This document shows positions 1 through 7,805 of a stretch of DNA of 64,000 nucleotides, one piece after another (position 1 is the stretch's first letter; each line of letters opens with the position of its first letter). Both the position numbers and the translations under genes were made by a program. The stretch spans positions 1,178,001 to 1,242,000 of the forward strand of contig NZ_CP040786.1 of assembly GCF_021922925.1 (NCBI RefSeq), in the 5' to 3' direction. This stretch comes from Clavibacter phaseoli. GTDB lineage: Bacteria; Actinomycetota; Actinomycetes; Actinomycetales; Microbacteriaceae. The notes below the pieces were generated by a model. It was not told the origin of the DNA and ran no database searches. It saw nothing but the letters and a program-made list of their open reading frames with translations.

Positions 1-209
1 TTGATCGTGATGCCGCGCTCGCGCTCGATGTCCATGCGGTCGAGGTACTGGGCGCGCATGGAGCGCGAGTCGACGACGCCCGTCATCTGCAGCATGCGGT
101 CGGCCAGCGTGGACTTGCCGTGGTCGATGTGGGCGATGATGCAGAAGTTGCGGATGGACGCGGGGTCGGTCGCGGCGGGCCGGAGGGCCTTCGATGCTAG
201 GGGGCTCAC
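1..209 (-). CDS. lepA: Elongation factor 4 (LepA), N-terminal part, cut by window edge
   Basis: LepA is a ribosome-associated translational GTPase that acts on stalled or mis-translocated ribosomes. Only the first 69 residues lie in the window. The GTPase P-loop AHIDHGKST is at residues 26-34 and the switch I region ends in RGITI at 65-69, the usual LepA/EF-G arrangement. The GTG start is chosen because the P-loop then sits at the normal distance from the N-terminus and an AAGGA ribosome site lies upstream. The gene continues beyond base 1. Proximity to rpsT and holA matches the usual actinobacterial order. Confidence 0.95.
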   Translation of the reverse strand, partial: MSPLASKALRPAATDPASIRNFCIIAHIDHGKSTLADRMLQMTGVVDSRSMRAQYLDRMDIERERGITI

Positions 210-274
210 GCGTTCCTTACGGGTCTCGTCGGTGGAGCGGAACCACGATCATCCCACGGCACGCCCGTCGGGCC

Positions 275-315
275 GTCCCCGCGGCGCGCGCCCGATGGCC
301 TGCGCGCCGCGGGAC
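275..315 (-). terminator. Hairpin downstream of the epimerase gene
   Basis: A GC-rich inverted repeat of about 14 base pairs with one bulged base begins three bases after the stop codon of the upstream minus-strand gene. No clear U-run follows, so efficiency is uncertain. It separates the epimerase gene from lepA. Confidence 0.5.
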
Positions 316-317
316 AA

Positions 318-1295
318 TCAGCGCCGGACGATGTCGGCGACCGCCGCGTCCAGCTCCGGCCACCGGAACCGGTACCCCGCGGCCTCGAGCGTCTCCGGGA
401 CGACCCAGCGGCTCTTGAGCACGAGCTCCGGCTCGGTGCGGAACAGCCACATGCCGACCTCGAGCATCCACCGGTTCGCGGCGAGCCCGACGGGCACGCC
501 GACGGCGCGACGGAGGATCCTCATCAGCCGGCGGTTGGTGACGGGCGCGGGGCTCGACGCGTTGACCGGGCCCTCGAGCGACGGGGTGTCGCGCACGAAG
601 CGGATGATGCCGACCAGGTCGTCGATGTGCAGCCAGCTGAAGACCTGGCGGCCGTGGGTGGGCTGGAACACATGGTGGGCGCCGGCGCGGATCCGGGAGG
701 GGCGTCCGGGGAACCGGCCGTCGAGCTGCGGGCCGCCGAGGCCGAAGCGCGCGAGGCCGAGGAGCGGCTGCAGCGCGCCGTCGCGGCCGAGGACGATCGC
801 GATCCGCAGCGCCACGCGCCGGGTGGCGGGCAGCTCGGGCGAGAGGAACGCCCGCTCCCACGCGCGGCCCACCGACGGCGAGAAGTCGTCGCCGAGCTCG
901 CCCGTCGACTCGGTCTGCGGATGGTCGGTGGCGTGCCGGTAGACGGTGGCCGTGGAGGCGTTGATCCAGACGGGCACGGGCCGCGCGCTGTCCGCGACGG
1001 CGCGCGCGAGCTCGCCGGTCGTCTCGACGCGCGAGCGCAGGATCTCCCGGCGGTTCGCGACGCCGTAGCGGCAGTCCACGCTCTTGCCCGCGAGGTTCAC
1101 GAGCAGGTCGGCGCCGTCGACGATGCGGCGGATCCCGTCCTCGTCGCCCCAGCGCGCGTCCGCGCCCGAGCGGCCGATCGTGAGCACGCGGTAGCGCTCG
1201 TCGGCGAGCTCGCGCACGAGCACCTGGCCGATGAAGCCGGACGCGCCCGCGACGACCGCGGTGCGCGGGGCGGCCGCCCCCGGCGCGTCGCTCAC
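318..1295 (-). CDS. SDR39U1-type epimerase (TIGR01777 / DUF1731 family)
   Basis: An atypical short-chain dehydrogenase of the YfcH/SDR39U1 group; substrate is unknown for the family. The 325-residue product has an N-terminal Rossmann motif AGASGFIG (residues 16-23), the family-typical NLAGKSVDCRY segment, and a C-terminal DUF1731-like tail (LVLKSRWVVPETLEAAGYRF). The GTG start overlaps the TGA of the upstream amidohydrolase gene by four bases (GTGA), so the two are probably translationally coupled. The length fits the family. The function in the cell cannot be deduced from the context. Confidence 0.85.
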   Translation of the reverse strand: MSDAPGAAAPRTAVVAGASGFIGQVLVRELADERYRVLTIGRSGADARWGDEDGIRRIVDGADLLVNLAGKSVDCRYGVANRREILRSRVETTGELARAVADSARPVPVWINASTATVYRHATDHPQTESTGELGDDFSPSVGRAWERAFLSPELPATRRVALRIAIVLGRDGALQPLLGLARFGLGGPQLDGRFPGRPSRIRAGAHHVFQPTHGRQVFSWLHIDDLVGIIRFVRDTPSLEGPVNASSPAPVTNRRLMRILRRAVGVPVGLAANRWMLEVGMWLFRTEPELVLKSRWVVPETLEAAGYRFRWPELDAAVADIVRR

Positions 1296-2551
1296 GCGCC
1301 GAAGCGCGTGCGGCGCTCGACCGTCGTGCCGACGCCGTCGGCCCAGGTGTAGACCGTGCTGCCGCCGATGATGACGTGCTCGGCGCGCGACTGGACGTCG
1401 AGCGGGTCGCCCGACCAAATCACGACGTCGGCGTCGAGGCCCGGCGTGAGCGCGCCGACGCGGTCGTCGAGGCGGAGGATCGCGGCGGGGTTCGCGGTGA
1501 TGGCGCGGATCGCGATGTCGGCGGGCAGGCCGTCCTTCACGGCGAAGGACGCCTGGTGCACGAGGAAGTCGATCGGCACGACGGGCGCGTCGGTCGTGAT
1601 CGCGACGAGGACGCCCGCGCGGTGCAGCGCCGCGAGGTTCGCGACGGCGCGGTCGCGGAGCTCGACCTTGGAGCGCGAGGTGATCATCGGGCCGAAGATC
1701 ACGGGGATGCCGCGCTCGGCGAGCACGTCCGCGATCTTGTCGCCCTCGGTGCCGTGGTTGACGACCAGGCGGTAGCCGAACTCGTCGGCGAGGCGGATCG
1801 CGGTCGCGATGTCGTCGTGGCGGTGCGTGTGCTGGTCCCAGGCGAGCTCGCCGTCGAGCACGCGCACGAGCGTCTCCTTGCCGAGGTCGCGCGAGAAGGG
1901 CTTGCCCTCCTTCGCGGCGTGGTCGCGGGCCGCGCGGTAGTCCTCGGCGTCGCGGAAGGCGCGGCGGATCACCATGGCGACGCCCAGGCGGGTGGACGGC
2001 GTGCGGTCCTTGGCGCCGTAGACGCGCTTCGGGTTCTCGCCCAGGGCGCTCTTGACGCTCACGGAGTCGCTGACGAGCTGCTCGTCGATCGTGCGGCCGC
2101 CCCACGACTTGATCGCGACGGACTGGCCGCCGATCGGGTTGCCGGAGCCGGGCTTCACGACGATGGTCGTCACGCCGCCCTTGAGCGCGTCGCGGAAGCC
2201 CTCGTCGTCGATGTCGATGGCGTCGATCGCGCGCACCGAGCTCATGTCGGGGTCGGTCATCTCGTTGGTGTCGTTGCCCGCGGGGCCGTTGGCCTCCTCG
2301 TGGATGCCGACGTGGCCGTGCGCCTCGACGAACCCGGGGAGGACCCAGCGGCCGGCGGCGTCGATGACGGTCGCGCCCTCGGGGACCTCGACGTCGCCGC
2401 CCTGCCCGACCGCGGCGACGAGGCCGTCGCGGAGGAGGACGGTGCCGCCCGGGATCGGGGCGGCGTCGACGGGGACGACATGGCCGCCGACGATCGCGGT
2501 GACGGAGGAGGCGGAGGCGCGGACGGGTGCGGTGCTGTCGGAGAGGGGCAT
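1292..2551 (-). CDS. Amidohydrolase family protein (imidazolonepropionase-like)
   Basis: A metal-dependent hydrolase of the amidohydrolase superfamily, 419 residues. The start of the TIM barrel carries the metal-binding HxH motif H78-G79-H80 after the strand GRWVLPGFVEA, and later His residues (DQHTHRHDD, VVNHGTEGD) and the Asp of ITTDAPVVPIDF fit the remaining ligands. The N-terminal beta-sandwich (about residues 15-70) is typical of cyclic-amide hydrolases and imidazolonepropionase-like members. The substrate is unknown. The -10-like TAGGCT lies six bases before the ATG, so the mRNA may be leaderless. It is coupled to the downstream epimerase gene. Confidence 0.85.
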   Translation of the reverse strand: MPLSDSTAPVRASASSVTAIVGGHVVPVDAAPIPGGTVLLRDGLVAAVGQGGDVEVPEGATVIDAAGRWVLPGFVEAHGHVGIHEEANGPAGNDTNEMTDPDMSSVRAIDAIDIDDEGFRDALKGGVTTIVVKPGSGNPIGGQSVAIKSWGGRTIDEQLVSDSVSVKSALGENPKRVYGAKDRTPSTRLGVAMVIRRAFRDAEDYRAARDHAAKEGKPFSRDLGKETLVRVLDGELAWDQHTHRHDDIATAIRLADEFGYRLVVNHGTEGDKIADVLAERGIPVIFGPMITSRSKVELRDRAVANLAALHRAGVLVAITTDAPVVPIDFLVHQASFAVKDGLPADIAIRAITANPAAILRLDDRVGALTPGLDADVVIWSGDPLDVQSRAEHVIIGGSTVYTWADGVGTTVERRTRFGA

Positions 2552-2557
2552 GCTCCG

Positions 2558-2563
2558 AGCCTA
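2558..2563 (-). promoter_or_regulatory. -10 element of a probable leaderless promoter (amidohydrolase)
   Basis: TAGGCT, then six bases, then ATG. Its first three bases are the TAG stop codon of the upstream aminotransferase gene. No -35 was recognised. Confidence 0.5.
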
Positions 2564-3760
2564 GGACGCGGGTGTCGCCGCGTCCGTCGCGGGCGCGGGC
2601 CCGGGCACGGCGTCGCCGGGCGCCGGCAGCCGGCGGATGCCCTTGAGGAGCGCGTCGCGGTCGGCGGCGACGCAGACGCGGATCCACCCCTCGCCCGAGC
2701 GGCCGAACGCGCTGCCCGGGGCGACGGCCACGCGGTCGCGGAGGAGGAAGCGCTCCGCCCAGCCGGCGACGTCGCCGTCGGAGGCGTGGGACACGTCGAT
2801 CCAGAGGTAGAACGCGCCGGTCGGCCGGAGGTGCCGGATCCCCCGCTCCTCCAGCAGGGCCGTGGCCGCGTCGAGGTTCTCGCGATAGTGGGCGATCGCC
2901 TGCCGGACGTGCGACTGGTCGCCCGTGACCGCGGCGACGCCCGCCCACTGCGCGGGCGCGCTGACGCAGCTGATGGTCGCCTCCTGGACCGTGCGCATCG
3001 TCGTCGTCATCCCGCTCGGCACCACGAGGTAGCCGACGCGGACCCCGGTCAGCGCGTAGGTCTTGGAGAGCGAGAACGCGCTCAGGACGCGCTGCTCCCC
3101 CGGCTCCTGCAGGCTCGCCATGCTCACGTGCTCGGCGTCGTGCACGAAGTACTCGTAGACCTCGTCGCTGATCACCCAGAGGTCGTGGCGGCGCGCGAAC
3201 GCGAGGAGCTCGCGGAGCGTCTCCCGCGGGAACACGGCCCCGAGCGGGTTCGACGGCGAGTTGACGACGAGGACGCGCGTGCGCGCGGTGACGAGCCGCT
3301 CGAGCTCCGCCATGTCGGGCAGGAAGCCGCGCTCGGGCAGGAGCGGGTAGGTCACGGGCTCGGCCTGGAGCATGCGCGCGCCCATCGAGAAGGTCGTGTA
3401 GCCGGGATCCGGCACGAGGGCCTCGTCGCCCGCGCCCAGCGTGAGCGTCATCGCCTGGTACAGCGCCTGCGTCGCGCCGACGGTGACCCAGACCTGCTCC
3501 GTCTGCACGTCGAGCCCGTTGTCCCGGCGGAGCTTCTCGACCAGCGCGGCGCGCAGCTCCGGGATGCCCGCGTTCGCGGTGTAGTCGGTGCGGTCCTCCG
3601 CCCAGGCCACGCGGGCGGCCTCGCGGATGTGCGGCGCCACGGGCACGTCCGGCTCGCCGACGCCCAGGGCGATGACGTCGTCCACCTCGAAGGACAGCTC
3701 GAGGATGCGGCGGATGCCCGACTCGGGCACGGACGGGATGTGGGGCGCGAGACGGGGCAC
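2561..3760 (-). CDS. Class I/II pyridoxal-phosphate aminotransferase
   Basis: A fold-type I aminotransferase of the aspartate-aminotransferase superfamily, 399 residues. The PLP lysine is K233 in SLSKTYALTGVRVGYL; D199 in ISDEVYEY binds the pyridine nitrogen; NSPSNPLG (167-174) is the cofactor-binding loop; the substrate-carboxylate arginine lies near the C-terminus (WIRVCVA). The start codon is GTG, with TACGCT seven bases upstream suggesting a leaderless mRNA. The amino-acid substrate cannot be told from sequence; many close relatives are annotated only as aminotransferase. It ends ten bases before the amidohydrolase start. Confidence 0.85.
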   Translation of the reverse strand: MPRLAPHIPSVPESGIRRILELSFEVDDVIALGVGEPDVPVAPHIREAARVAWAEDRTDYTANAGIPELRAALVEKLRRDNGLDVQTEQVWVTVGATQALYQAMTLTLGAGDEALVPDPGYTTFSMGARMLQAEPVTYPLLPERGFLPDMAELERLVTARTRVLVVNSPSNPLGAVFPRETLRELLAFARRHDLWVISDEVYEYFVHDAEHVSMASLQEPGEQRVLSAFSLSKTYALTGVRVGYLVVPSGMTTTMRTVQEATISCVSAPAQWAGVAAVTGDQSHVRQAIAHYRENLDAATALLEERGIRHLRPTGAFYLWIDVSHASDGDVAGWAERFLLRDRVAVAPGSAFGRSGEGWIRVCVAADRDALLKGIRRLPAPGDAVPGPAPATDAATPAS

Positions 3761-3767
3761 GGCATCG

Positions 3768-3773
3768 AGCGTA
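3768..3773 (-). promoter_or_regulatory. -10 element of a probable leaderless promoter (aminotransferase)
   Basis: TACGCT followed by seven bases and the GTG start of the aminotransferase gene. Confidence 0.4.
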
Positions 3774-3858
3774 TTCCCGCGGGTGGGGGGGGCGGGCGCC
3801 GTCGCGCGGGCGTCGGGCGGCTTCCGATCGGCCGGCCCGCCCGCCCGCTCCGCGTCGA

Positions 3859-3864
3859 TAGGCT
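3859..3864 (+). promoter_or_regulatory. -10 element of a probable leaderless promoter (Nudix gene)
   Basis: TAGGCT, six bases, then ATG. No ribosome-binding site precedes the gene, which supports transcription starting at the start codon. Confidence 0.5.
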
Positions 3865-3870
3865 CGCGGC

Positions 3871-4389
3871 ATGGGCATCCCCGACTTCATCGTCTCCCTC
3901 CGCGAGCGGGTCGGCACCGCTCCCCTGTGGCTCTCCGGCGTCACGGCCGTGATCCTCGACGGCCCCCGCGTCCTCCTCGTCCGTCGCGGCGACACCGGCG
4001 CGTGGGCGCCCGTCTCGGGGATCCTCGAGCCCGGCGAGGAGCCCGCCGTGGGCGCCTGGCGCGAGGCGGAGGAGGAGACCGGCGTGACCGTGGATGTCGA
4101 GCGGCTGGTCGCCGTGGGGACGACGGGCGAGATCACCTACCCCAACGGCGATCGCGCCAGCTACCTCGACCTCACGTTCCGCTGCCGCTACGTCTCGGGC
4201 GAGGCGCGCGTCAACGACGACGAGTCGCTGGAGGTCGCGTGGTGGCCGGTGGACGCGCTCCCGGAGATGCCCGCCGACTTCCTCGCGCGCATCCGGAACG
4301 CGCTCGACGACGAGCCCGAGACCCGCTTCGTGCGCCCCGGCGAGGACGTCCCGCGCCACGACCGCGACGCGCGGGGCTTCGCGGCCTGA
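3871..4389 (+). CDS. Nudix hydrolase
   Basis: Hydrolyses a nucleoside-diphosphate-linked substrate in a Mg-dependent way; the specific substrate is unknown. The 172-residue product contains a complete Nudix box from G50 to V72 (G-x5-E-x7-REAEEETGV), with E65, E68 and E69 as expected metal ligands. It is divergent from the aminotransferase gene and followed by rpsT. The gene has a -10 element directly before its ATG and no ribosome-binding site. Confidence 0.9.
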   Translation: MGIPDFIVSLRERVGTAPLWLSGVTAVILDGPRVLLVRRGDTGAWAPVSGILEPGEEPAVGAWREAEEETGVTVDVERLVAVGTTGEITYPNGDRASYLDLTFRCRYVSGEARVNDDESLEVAWWPVDALPEMPADFLARIRNALDDEPETRFVRPGEDVPRHDRDARGFAA

Positions 4390-4431
4390 TTTCCCGGCCG
4401 CGACCTGGTATCGTCGCCTGTTGGCTTGCGT

Positions 4432-4449
4432 GTGATCCTCCCCGATCAC
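4432..4449 (+). promoter_or_regulatory. Inverted repeat in the rpsT upstream region
   Basis: GTGATC and GATCAC are separated by six bases, about 75 bases before the rpsT start. It could be part of an mRNA leader structure (S20 synthesis is autoregulated in some bacteria) or an operator; neither can be shown from sequence alone. Confidence 0.3.
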
Positions 4450-4524
4450 GCGGTATCGCCGCAGGCGCCCTCTCTCGCTGAGCGGCAACTCATACGACGA
4501 CAACTCGAACGGAAGACATAACAC

Positions 4525-4788
4525 GTGGCAAACATCAAGTCGCAGATCAAGCGCATCGGCACCAACAAGAAGGCCCAGGAGCGCAACAAGGCCGTGAAGA
4601 GCGAGCTGAAGACGGCCATCCGCTCCGTCAAGACCGCCATCACCGCGGGCGACAAGGACGCGGCCGTCAAGGCCGTCAGCCTCGCCGGCAAGAAGCTCGA
4701 CAAGGCCGCCAGCAAGGGCGTCATCCACAAGAACCAGGCCGCGAACCGCAAGGGCGCGATCGCCAAGCAGGTCGCCAAGATCGGCTGA
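4525..4788 (+). CDS. rpsT: 30S ribosomal protein S20
   Basis: Binds 16S rRNA early in 30S assembly. The 87-residue, lysine-rich protein begins with the typical [13 protein letters not shown] after the GTG start and contains the conserved [12 protein letters not shown] segment near the C-terminus. A GGAAG ribosome site lies before the GTG. It stands alone, ended by a strong terminator. The neighbours holA and lepA are its usual partners. Confidence 0.97.
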   Translation: MANIKSQIKRIGTNKKAQERNKAVKSELKTAIRSVKTAITAGDKDAAVKAVSLAGKKLDKAASKGVIHKNQAANRKGAIAKQVAKIG

Positions 4789-4803
4789 TCTCCCCTGGTG
4801 TGA

Positions 4804-4838
4804 ACGACGGGCCCCGCGCATCGCGCGGGGCCCGTCGT
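4804..4838 (+). terminator. Intrinsic terminator of rpsT
   Basis: A perfect 16-base-pair stem (ACGACGGGCCCCGCGC) with a three-base loop, 16 bases after the rpsT stop and followed by a short CATTT stretch. Confidence 0.85.
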
Positions 4839-4905
4839 CATTTGCGGGCGCTGTCCCGACCGCTGTGCCGCGGGCGGCGGGTCGCTCATCGCCGACGCTC
4901 GTGTC

Positions 4906-4957
4906 GTCGGTCGGTGCCGTCGGTCGGTGCCGTCGGTCGGTGCCGTCGGTAGGTGCC
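4906..4957. repeat. Four tandem copies of a 13-base repeat
   Basis: The unit GTCGGTCGGTGCC occurs four times head to tail; three copies are identical and the last has one change (GTCGGTAGGTGCC). The array lies immediately 3' of the holA stop codon, between holA and the rpsT terminator, so length changes would not disrupt coding. There are no spacers, so it is not a CRISPR array. Confidence 0.95.
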
Positions 4958-4958
4958 G

Positions 4959-5987
4959 TCAGTCGCGGCCGCGCGAGGCGATGGTGCGCACCATGCGCTC
5001 CAGCGAGTAGACGGGATCGCGCCCGCCGCCCTTGACCTGCGCGTCCGCCTCGGCGAGGGCCTCGATGGCCCGGCCGAGACCCGCGTCGTCCCACAGCTGC
5101 AGGTCGCGCCGGGCGCGGTCGACCTGCCACGGCGCCATGCCGAGCTTGGACGCCAGCTGGCCCGAGGCACCCGACACGCCCGACACCTTCGCCATCGTGC
5201 GGATCTTCATGGCGAACGCCGCGATGAGCGGCACCGGATCCGCGCCCGAGGTGAGCGCGTGCCGGAGCAGCACGAGCGCCTCGCCGCTGCGGCCGGCGAT
5301 CGCCGAGTCCGCGACCGCGAACGCGTTGATCTCGACGCGACCGCCGTAGTACTGGTCGACCGTGACCTCGGTGATCTCGTGGGCGGTGTCCGAGATGAGC
5401 TGCTGGCACGCCGACGCCAGCTCGCTCACGTCGTCCTGGAACGCCGCCACGAGCTGCCGCACGGCGCCCGGCGTGATGGAGCGCTTCGCGGCACGGAACT
5501 CGGCGACGGCGAAGTCGTGCTTCTCGCTGTCCTTCTTGAGCTCGGCGCACACGATCTCGATGCCACCGCCGGTCCCCGCGCGCACGGCGTCGAGCAGCTT
5601 CTTGCCGCGCACTCCCCCGGCGTGCCGGAGCACCACGTAGGTGTCGTCGGCCGGCGAGTCGAGGTAGGCCACGGCGTCGAGCAGGAACTGGTCGGAGCAC
5701 TTCTCCACGTTCACGACGCGGATGAGCCGCGGCTCCGCGAACAGGGACGGGCTGGCCAGCGTGATGAGCTCGCCGGGCGCGTACGAGTCGGCCTCGATGT
5801 CGGAGACCTCGATGCGCGGGTCCTCCGCCGTGAGGATGTCGCGGAGGCGCCGCATCGCGCGGTCGGCGAGGAGGGCCTCGGTGCCGGACACGAGGACGAT
5901 GGGCGCCGGCCGCACCGCGTCCCACGAGAGCTGCGGGATGGCCGCGGAGGGCTTCGCCGCCGTGCTGCGGGACGTCCTGGTCGCCAT
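4959..5987 (-). CDS. holA: DNA polymerase III delta subunit
   Basis: The clamp-loader subunit that opens the sliding clamp. The 342-residue product matches the HolA/YqeN family: PAPIVLVSGTEALLADRAMRRL near residues 27-48, the internal VVLRHAGGVRGKKLLD segment, and the C-terminal helical collar region. It follows comEC in the same direction, the common arrangement in Actinobacteria, with a 72-base gap and its own AAGGA ribosome site. A 13-base tandem repeat begins right after its stop codon. Confidence 0.93.
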   Translation of the reverse strand: MATRTSRSTAAKPSAAIPQLSWDAVRPAPIVLVSGTEALLADRAMRRLRDILTAEDPRIEVSDIEADSYAPGELITLASPSLFAEPRLIRVVNVEKCSDQFLLDAVAYLDSPADDTYVVLRHAGGVRGKKLLDAVRAGTGGGIEIVCAELKKDSEKHDFAVAEFRAAKRSITPGAVRQLVAAFQDDVSELASACQQLISDTAHEITEVTVDQYYGGRVEINAFAVADSAIAGRSGEALVLLRHALTSGADPVPLIAAFAMKIRTMAKVSGVSGASGQLASKLGMAPWQVDRARRDLQLWDDAGLGRAIEALAEADAQVKGGGRDPVYSLERMVRTIASRGRD

Positions 5988-6059
5988 GCGGGTCCTTCCG
6001 GAGGGTGCGGGATGCGGATGCCCGCGGGCGGCACGCGCCGCCGGTCGAGCGGATCCAGG

Positions 6060-7805
6060 TTAGCCGTCGGGTGGGACATCGCCAGGCCCGGGGACGGCGG
6101 CGGGCGGGCGACCCGGGCCGGTCGGAGGGCCGAGCGCCACCGCCGCGACGACCAGGGCGATCGCGACCGCGAGGGCGACGACGCCCGCGGGGCCCGATGC
6201 CCACGGCACGCGGCCCCACGGCAGGCGCGAGGTGACGGAGGCGACCGCCGCGATCCAGGAGGCCGGGAGCCATGCCAGCCGCAGCGCGAGGTCTCCCGCC
6301 GGCGGCAGGACCGGCAGGAGGACGCAGGCGATGAGGCCGCCGATGGTGGCGGGCGCGGCGGCCGGCTCGGCCAGGACGTTGGCGAGGACGCCGTGCACGG
6401 GCAGGCCGGGCTGCAGCACGAGGAGCACGGGCTGGCACGCCACCTGTGCGGCGACGGGGATCGCGAGCGCCTCGGCCAGGCGGCGGGGCATGCGACGCGA
6501 CAGGCGCTCGGCGAGCGGGGGCGCCAGCACGAGGAGGCCGGCCGTCGCCAGCACGCTCAGGGCGAAGCCGAGGTCGCGCGCCAGCCAGGGGTCGCCCACG
6601 AGCAGCACGACGACGGCCACCGCGAGGGCGGGCACGCCGCGGGACGGCCGACCGGACGCGCTGGACACGATGAGCACGGCGGCCATGAGCGCGGCGCGCA
6701 GCACGCTGGGCTGCGGCGTCACGAGGATCACGAACGCGCCGAGCGCCGCCATCGCCGCGACCGCTCGGGCGGGTCGCCTCAGCCCGGCGGCGGCCGCCAG
6801 CGCGAGCACGAGGCCCACGATGACCGCGCAGTTCGCCCCGGACACCGCCGTGAGGTGCGTCAGCGAGCTGTCCTTCATGGTCTGCGCGAGCGCGGGATCC
6901 ACGGCGGACACGTCGCCGATGGCGAGGCCGGGCAGCAGCTGCGCCCCCGGGCCGCGGAGGCCGGCCGCGGCGTCGGCGAGGCCCGAGCGGAGGGCGTCGG
7001 CGAGGCCGAGCGGGCCGGCGGGCCGACGCGTGGGCTCGGGCCGCCCGCGGGCGAGGAGGAGGTACGCGGCGCGGTCCGCCGGATCCGCGGGCCGGACGGC
7101 CGCGCTCACCCGCACGACGGCGCCCACGCCGAGGCGGGGGCGCCCGCGCCCGTCGGGGCCGGATCCGTCGTCCGCGCCGCCGGCGCCCGTGGCGAAGACC
7201 ACGACCGGCACCGCGCTCGGCAGCAGCACCGTGTCGTCGACCGCGCGTCCGTCCCCCTCGCGGCCGACGTGCAGGGCGGTGAGGTGCGCGGCGAGGCGCA
7301 CCCGGTCGGCGCGGCCCGCGCCGCTCCCGGCGTGCGACGCGACCGGGGCGGGCGGCTCGTCGACGACGGCGTCCGCCACCACCATGCCGTCCGTGCGTGC
7401 CGCGGACTCGAGGGCATCCGGGTGACGCGACGGCTCGCGGACCGCGGCGGCGCCGAGCAGCATGGCCGTGACCCCGGCGGCGACGGCCAGCGCGGCAGCT
7501 GCGCGGCGGATCCGGGCCGACGTGGATCCGTGGACGCGCTGTGCGGGCTGGCGGGCGCGGCGACGCCCGTCCCGTGGCGATCCGGTCGGTGCCGCGTACG
7601 GCCGCGCGTGGACGGACGACCCGATGGCGACCCCGACGGACGACAGCGCCAGCGACCCGAGTACGACGGCGAGAGGCCCCGACGCCCCGCGGACGCCGAT
7701 CGCGGCCGCCGTCGAGGCCCAGCCGACGGCCGCGGGGATCGCCAGCCGCAGGTCGATGGGCGGGGCGGCATCGCCCCGCCGACGACGCGACGACCGCACG
7801 GTCAC
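6060..7805 (-). CDS. comEC: ComEC/Rec2-type DNA uptake channel, without metallo-beta-lactamase domain
   Basis: A polytopic membrane protein of the competence channel family that passes single-stranded DNA across the membrane. The 581-residue product has N-terminal membrane helices, a soluble region of DUF4131 type, and the competence domain with the signature LTHLTAVSGANCAVIVGL followed by further hydrophobic helices. It ends after a final helix in a proline-rich tail, so the C-terminal metallo-beta-lactamase domain found in many ComEC proteins is absent. The GTG start overlaps the comEA stop by four bases (GTGA), so the pair is coupled. Whether this organism is transformable is not known from sequence. 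Confidence 0.9.
   Translation of the reverse strand: MTVRSSRRRRGDAAPPIDLRLAIPAAVGWASTAAAIGVRGASGPLAVVLGSLALSSVGVAIGSSVHARPYAAPTGSPRDGRRRARQPAQRVHGSTSARIRRAAAALAVAAGVTAMLLGAAAVREPSRHPDALESAARTDGMVVADAVVDEPPAPVASHAGSGAGRADRVRLAAHLTALHVGREGDGRAVDDTVLLPSAVPVVVFATGAGGADDGSGPDGRGRPRLGVGAVVRVSAAVRPADPADRAAYLLLARGRPEPTRRPAGPLGLADALRSGLADAAAGLRGPGAQLLPGLAIGDVSAVDPALAQTMKDSSLTHLTAVSGANCAVIVGLVLALAAAAGLRRPARAVAAMAALGAFVILVTPQPSVLRAALMAAVLIVSSASGRPSRGVPALAVAVVVLLVGDPWLARDLGFALSVLATAGLLVLAPPLAERLSRRMPRRLAEALAIPVAAQVACQPVLLVLQPGLPVHGVLANVLAEPAAAPATIGGLIACVLLPVLPPAGDLALRLAWLPASWIAAVASVTSRLPWGRVPWASGPAGVVALAVAIALVVAAVALGPPTGPGRPPAAVPGPGDVPPDG

Noticed and set aside
1376..3952. A plus-strand open frame of 858 codons across three minus-strand genes
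   Set aside because: In DNA this GC-rich antisense frames stay open by chance; the translation is Arg/Ala/Asp/Glu/Val-rich with no motif, whereas the minus strand encodes recognisable enzymes.
4906..4957. Tandem repeat considered as a CRISPR array
   Set aside because: The copies are directly adjacent without spacers and the unit is too short.
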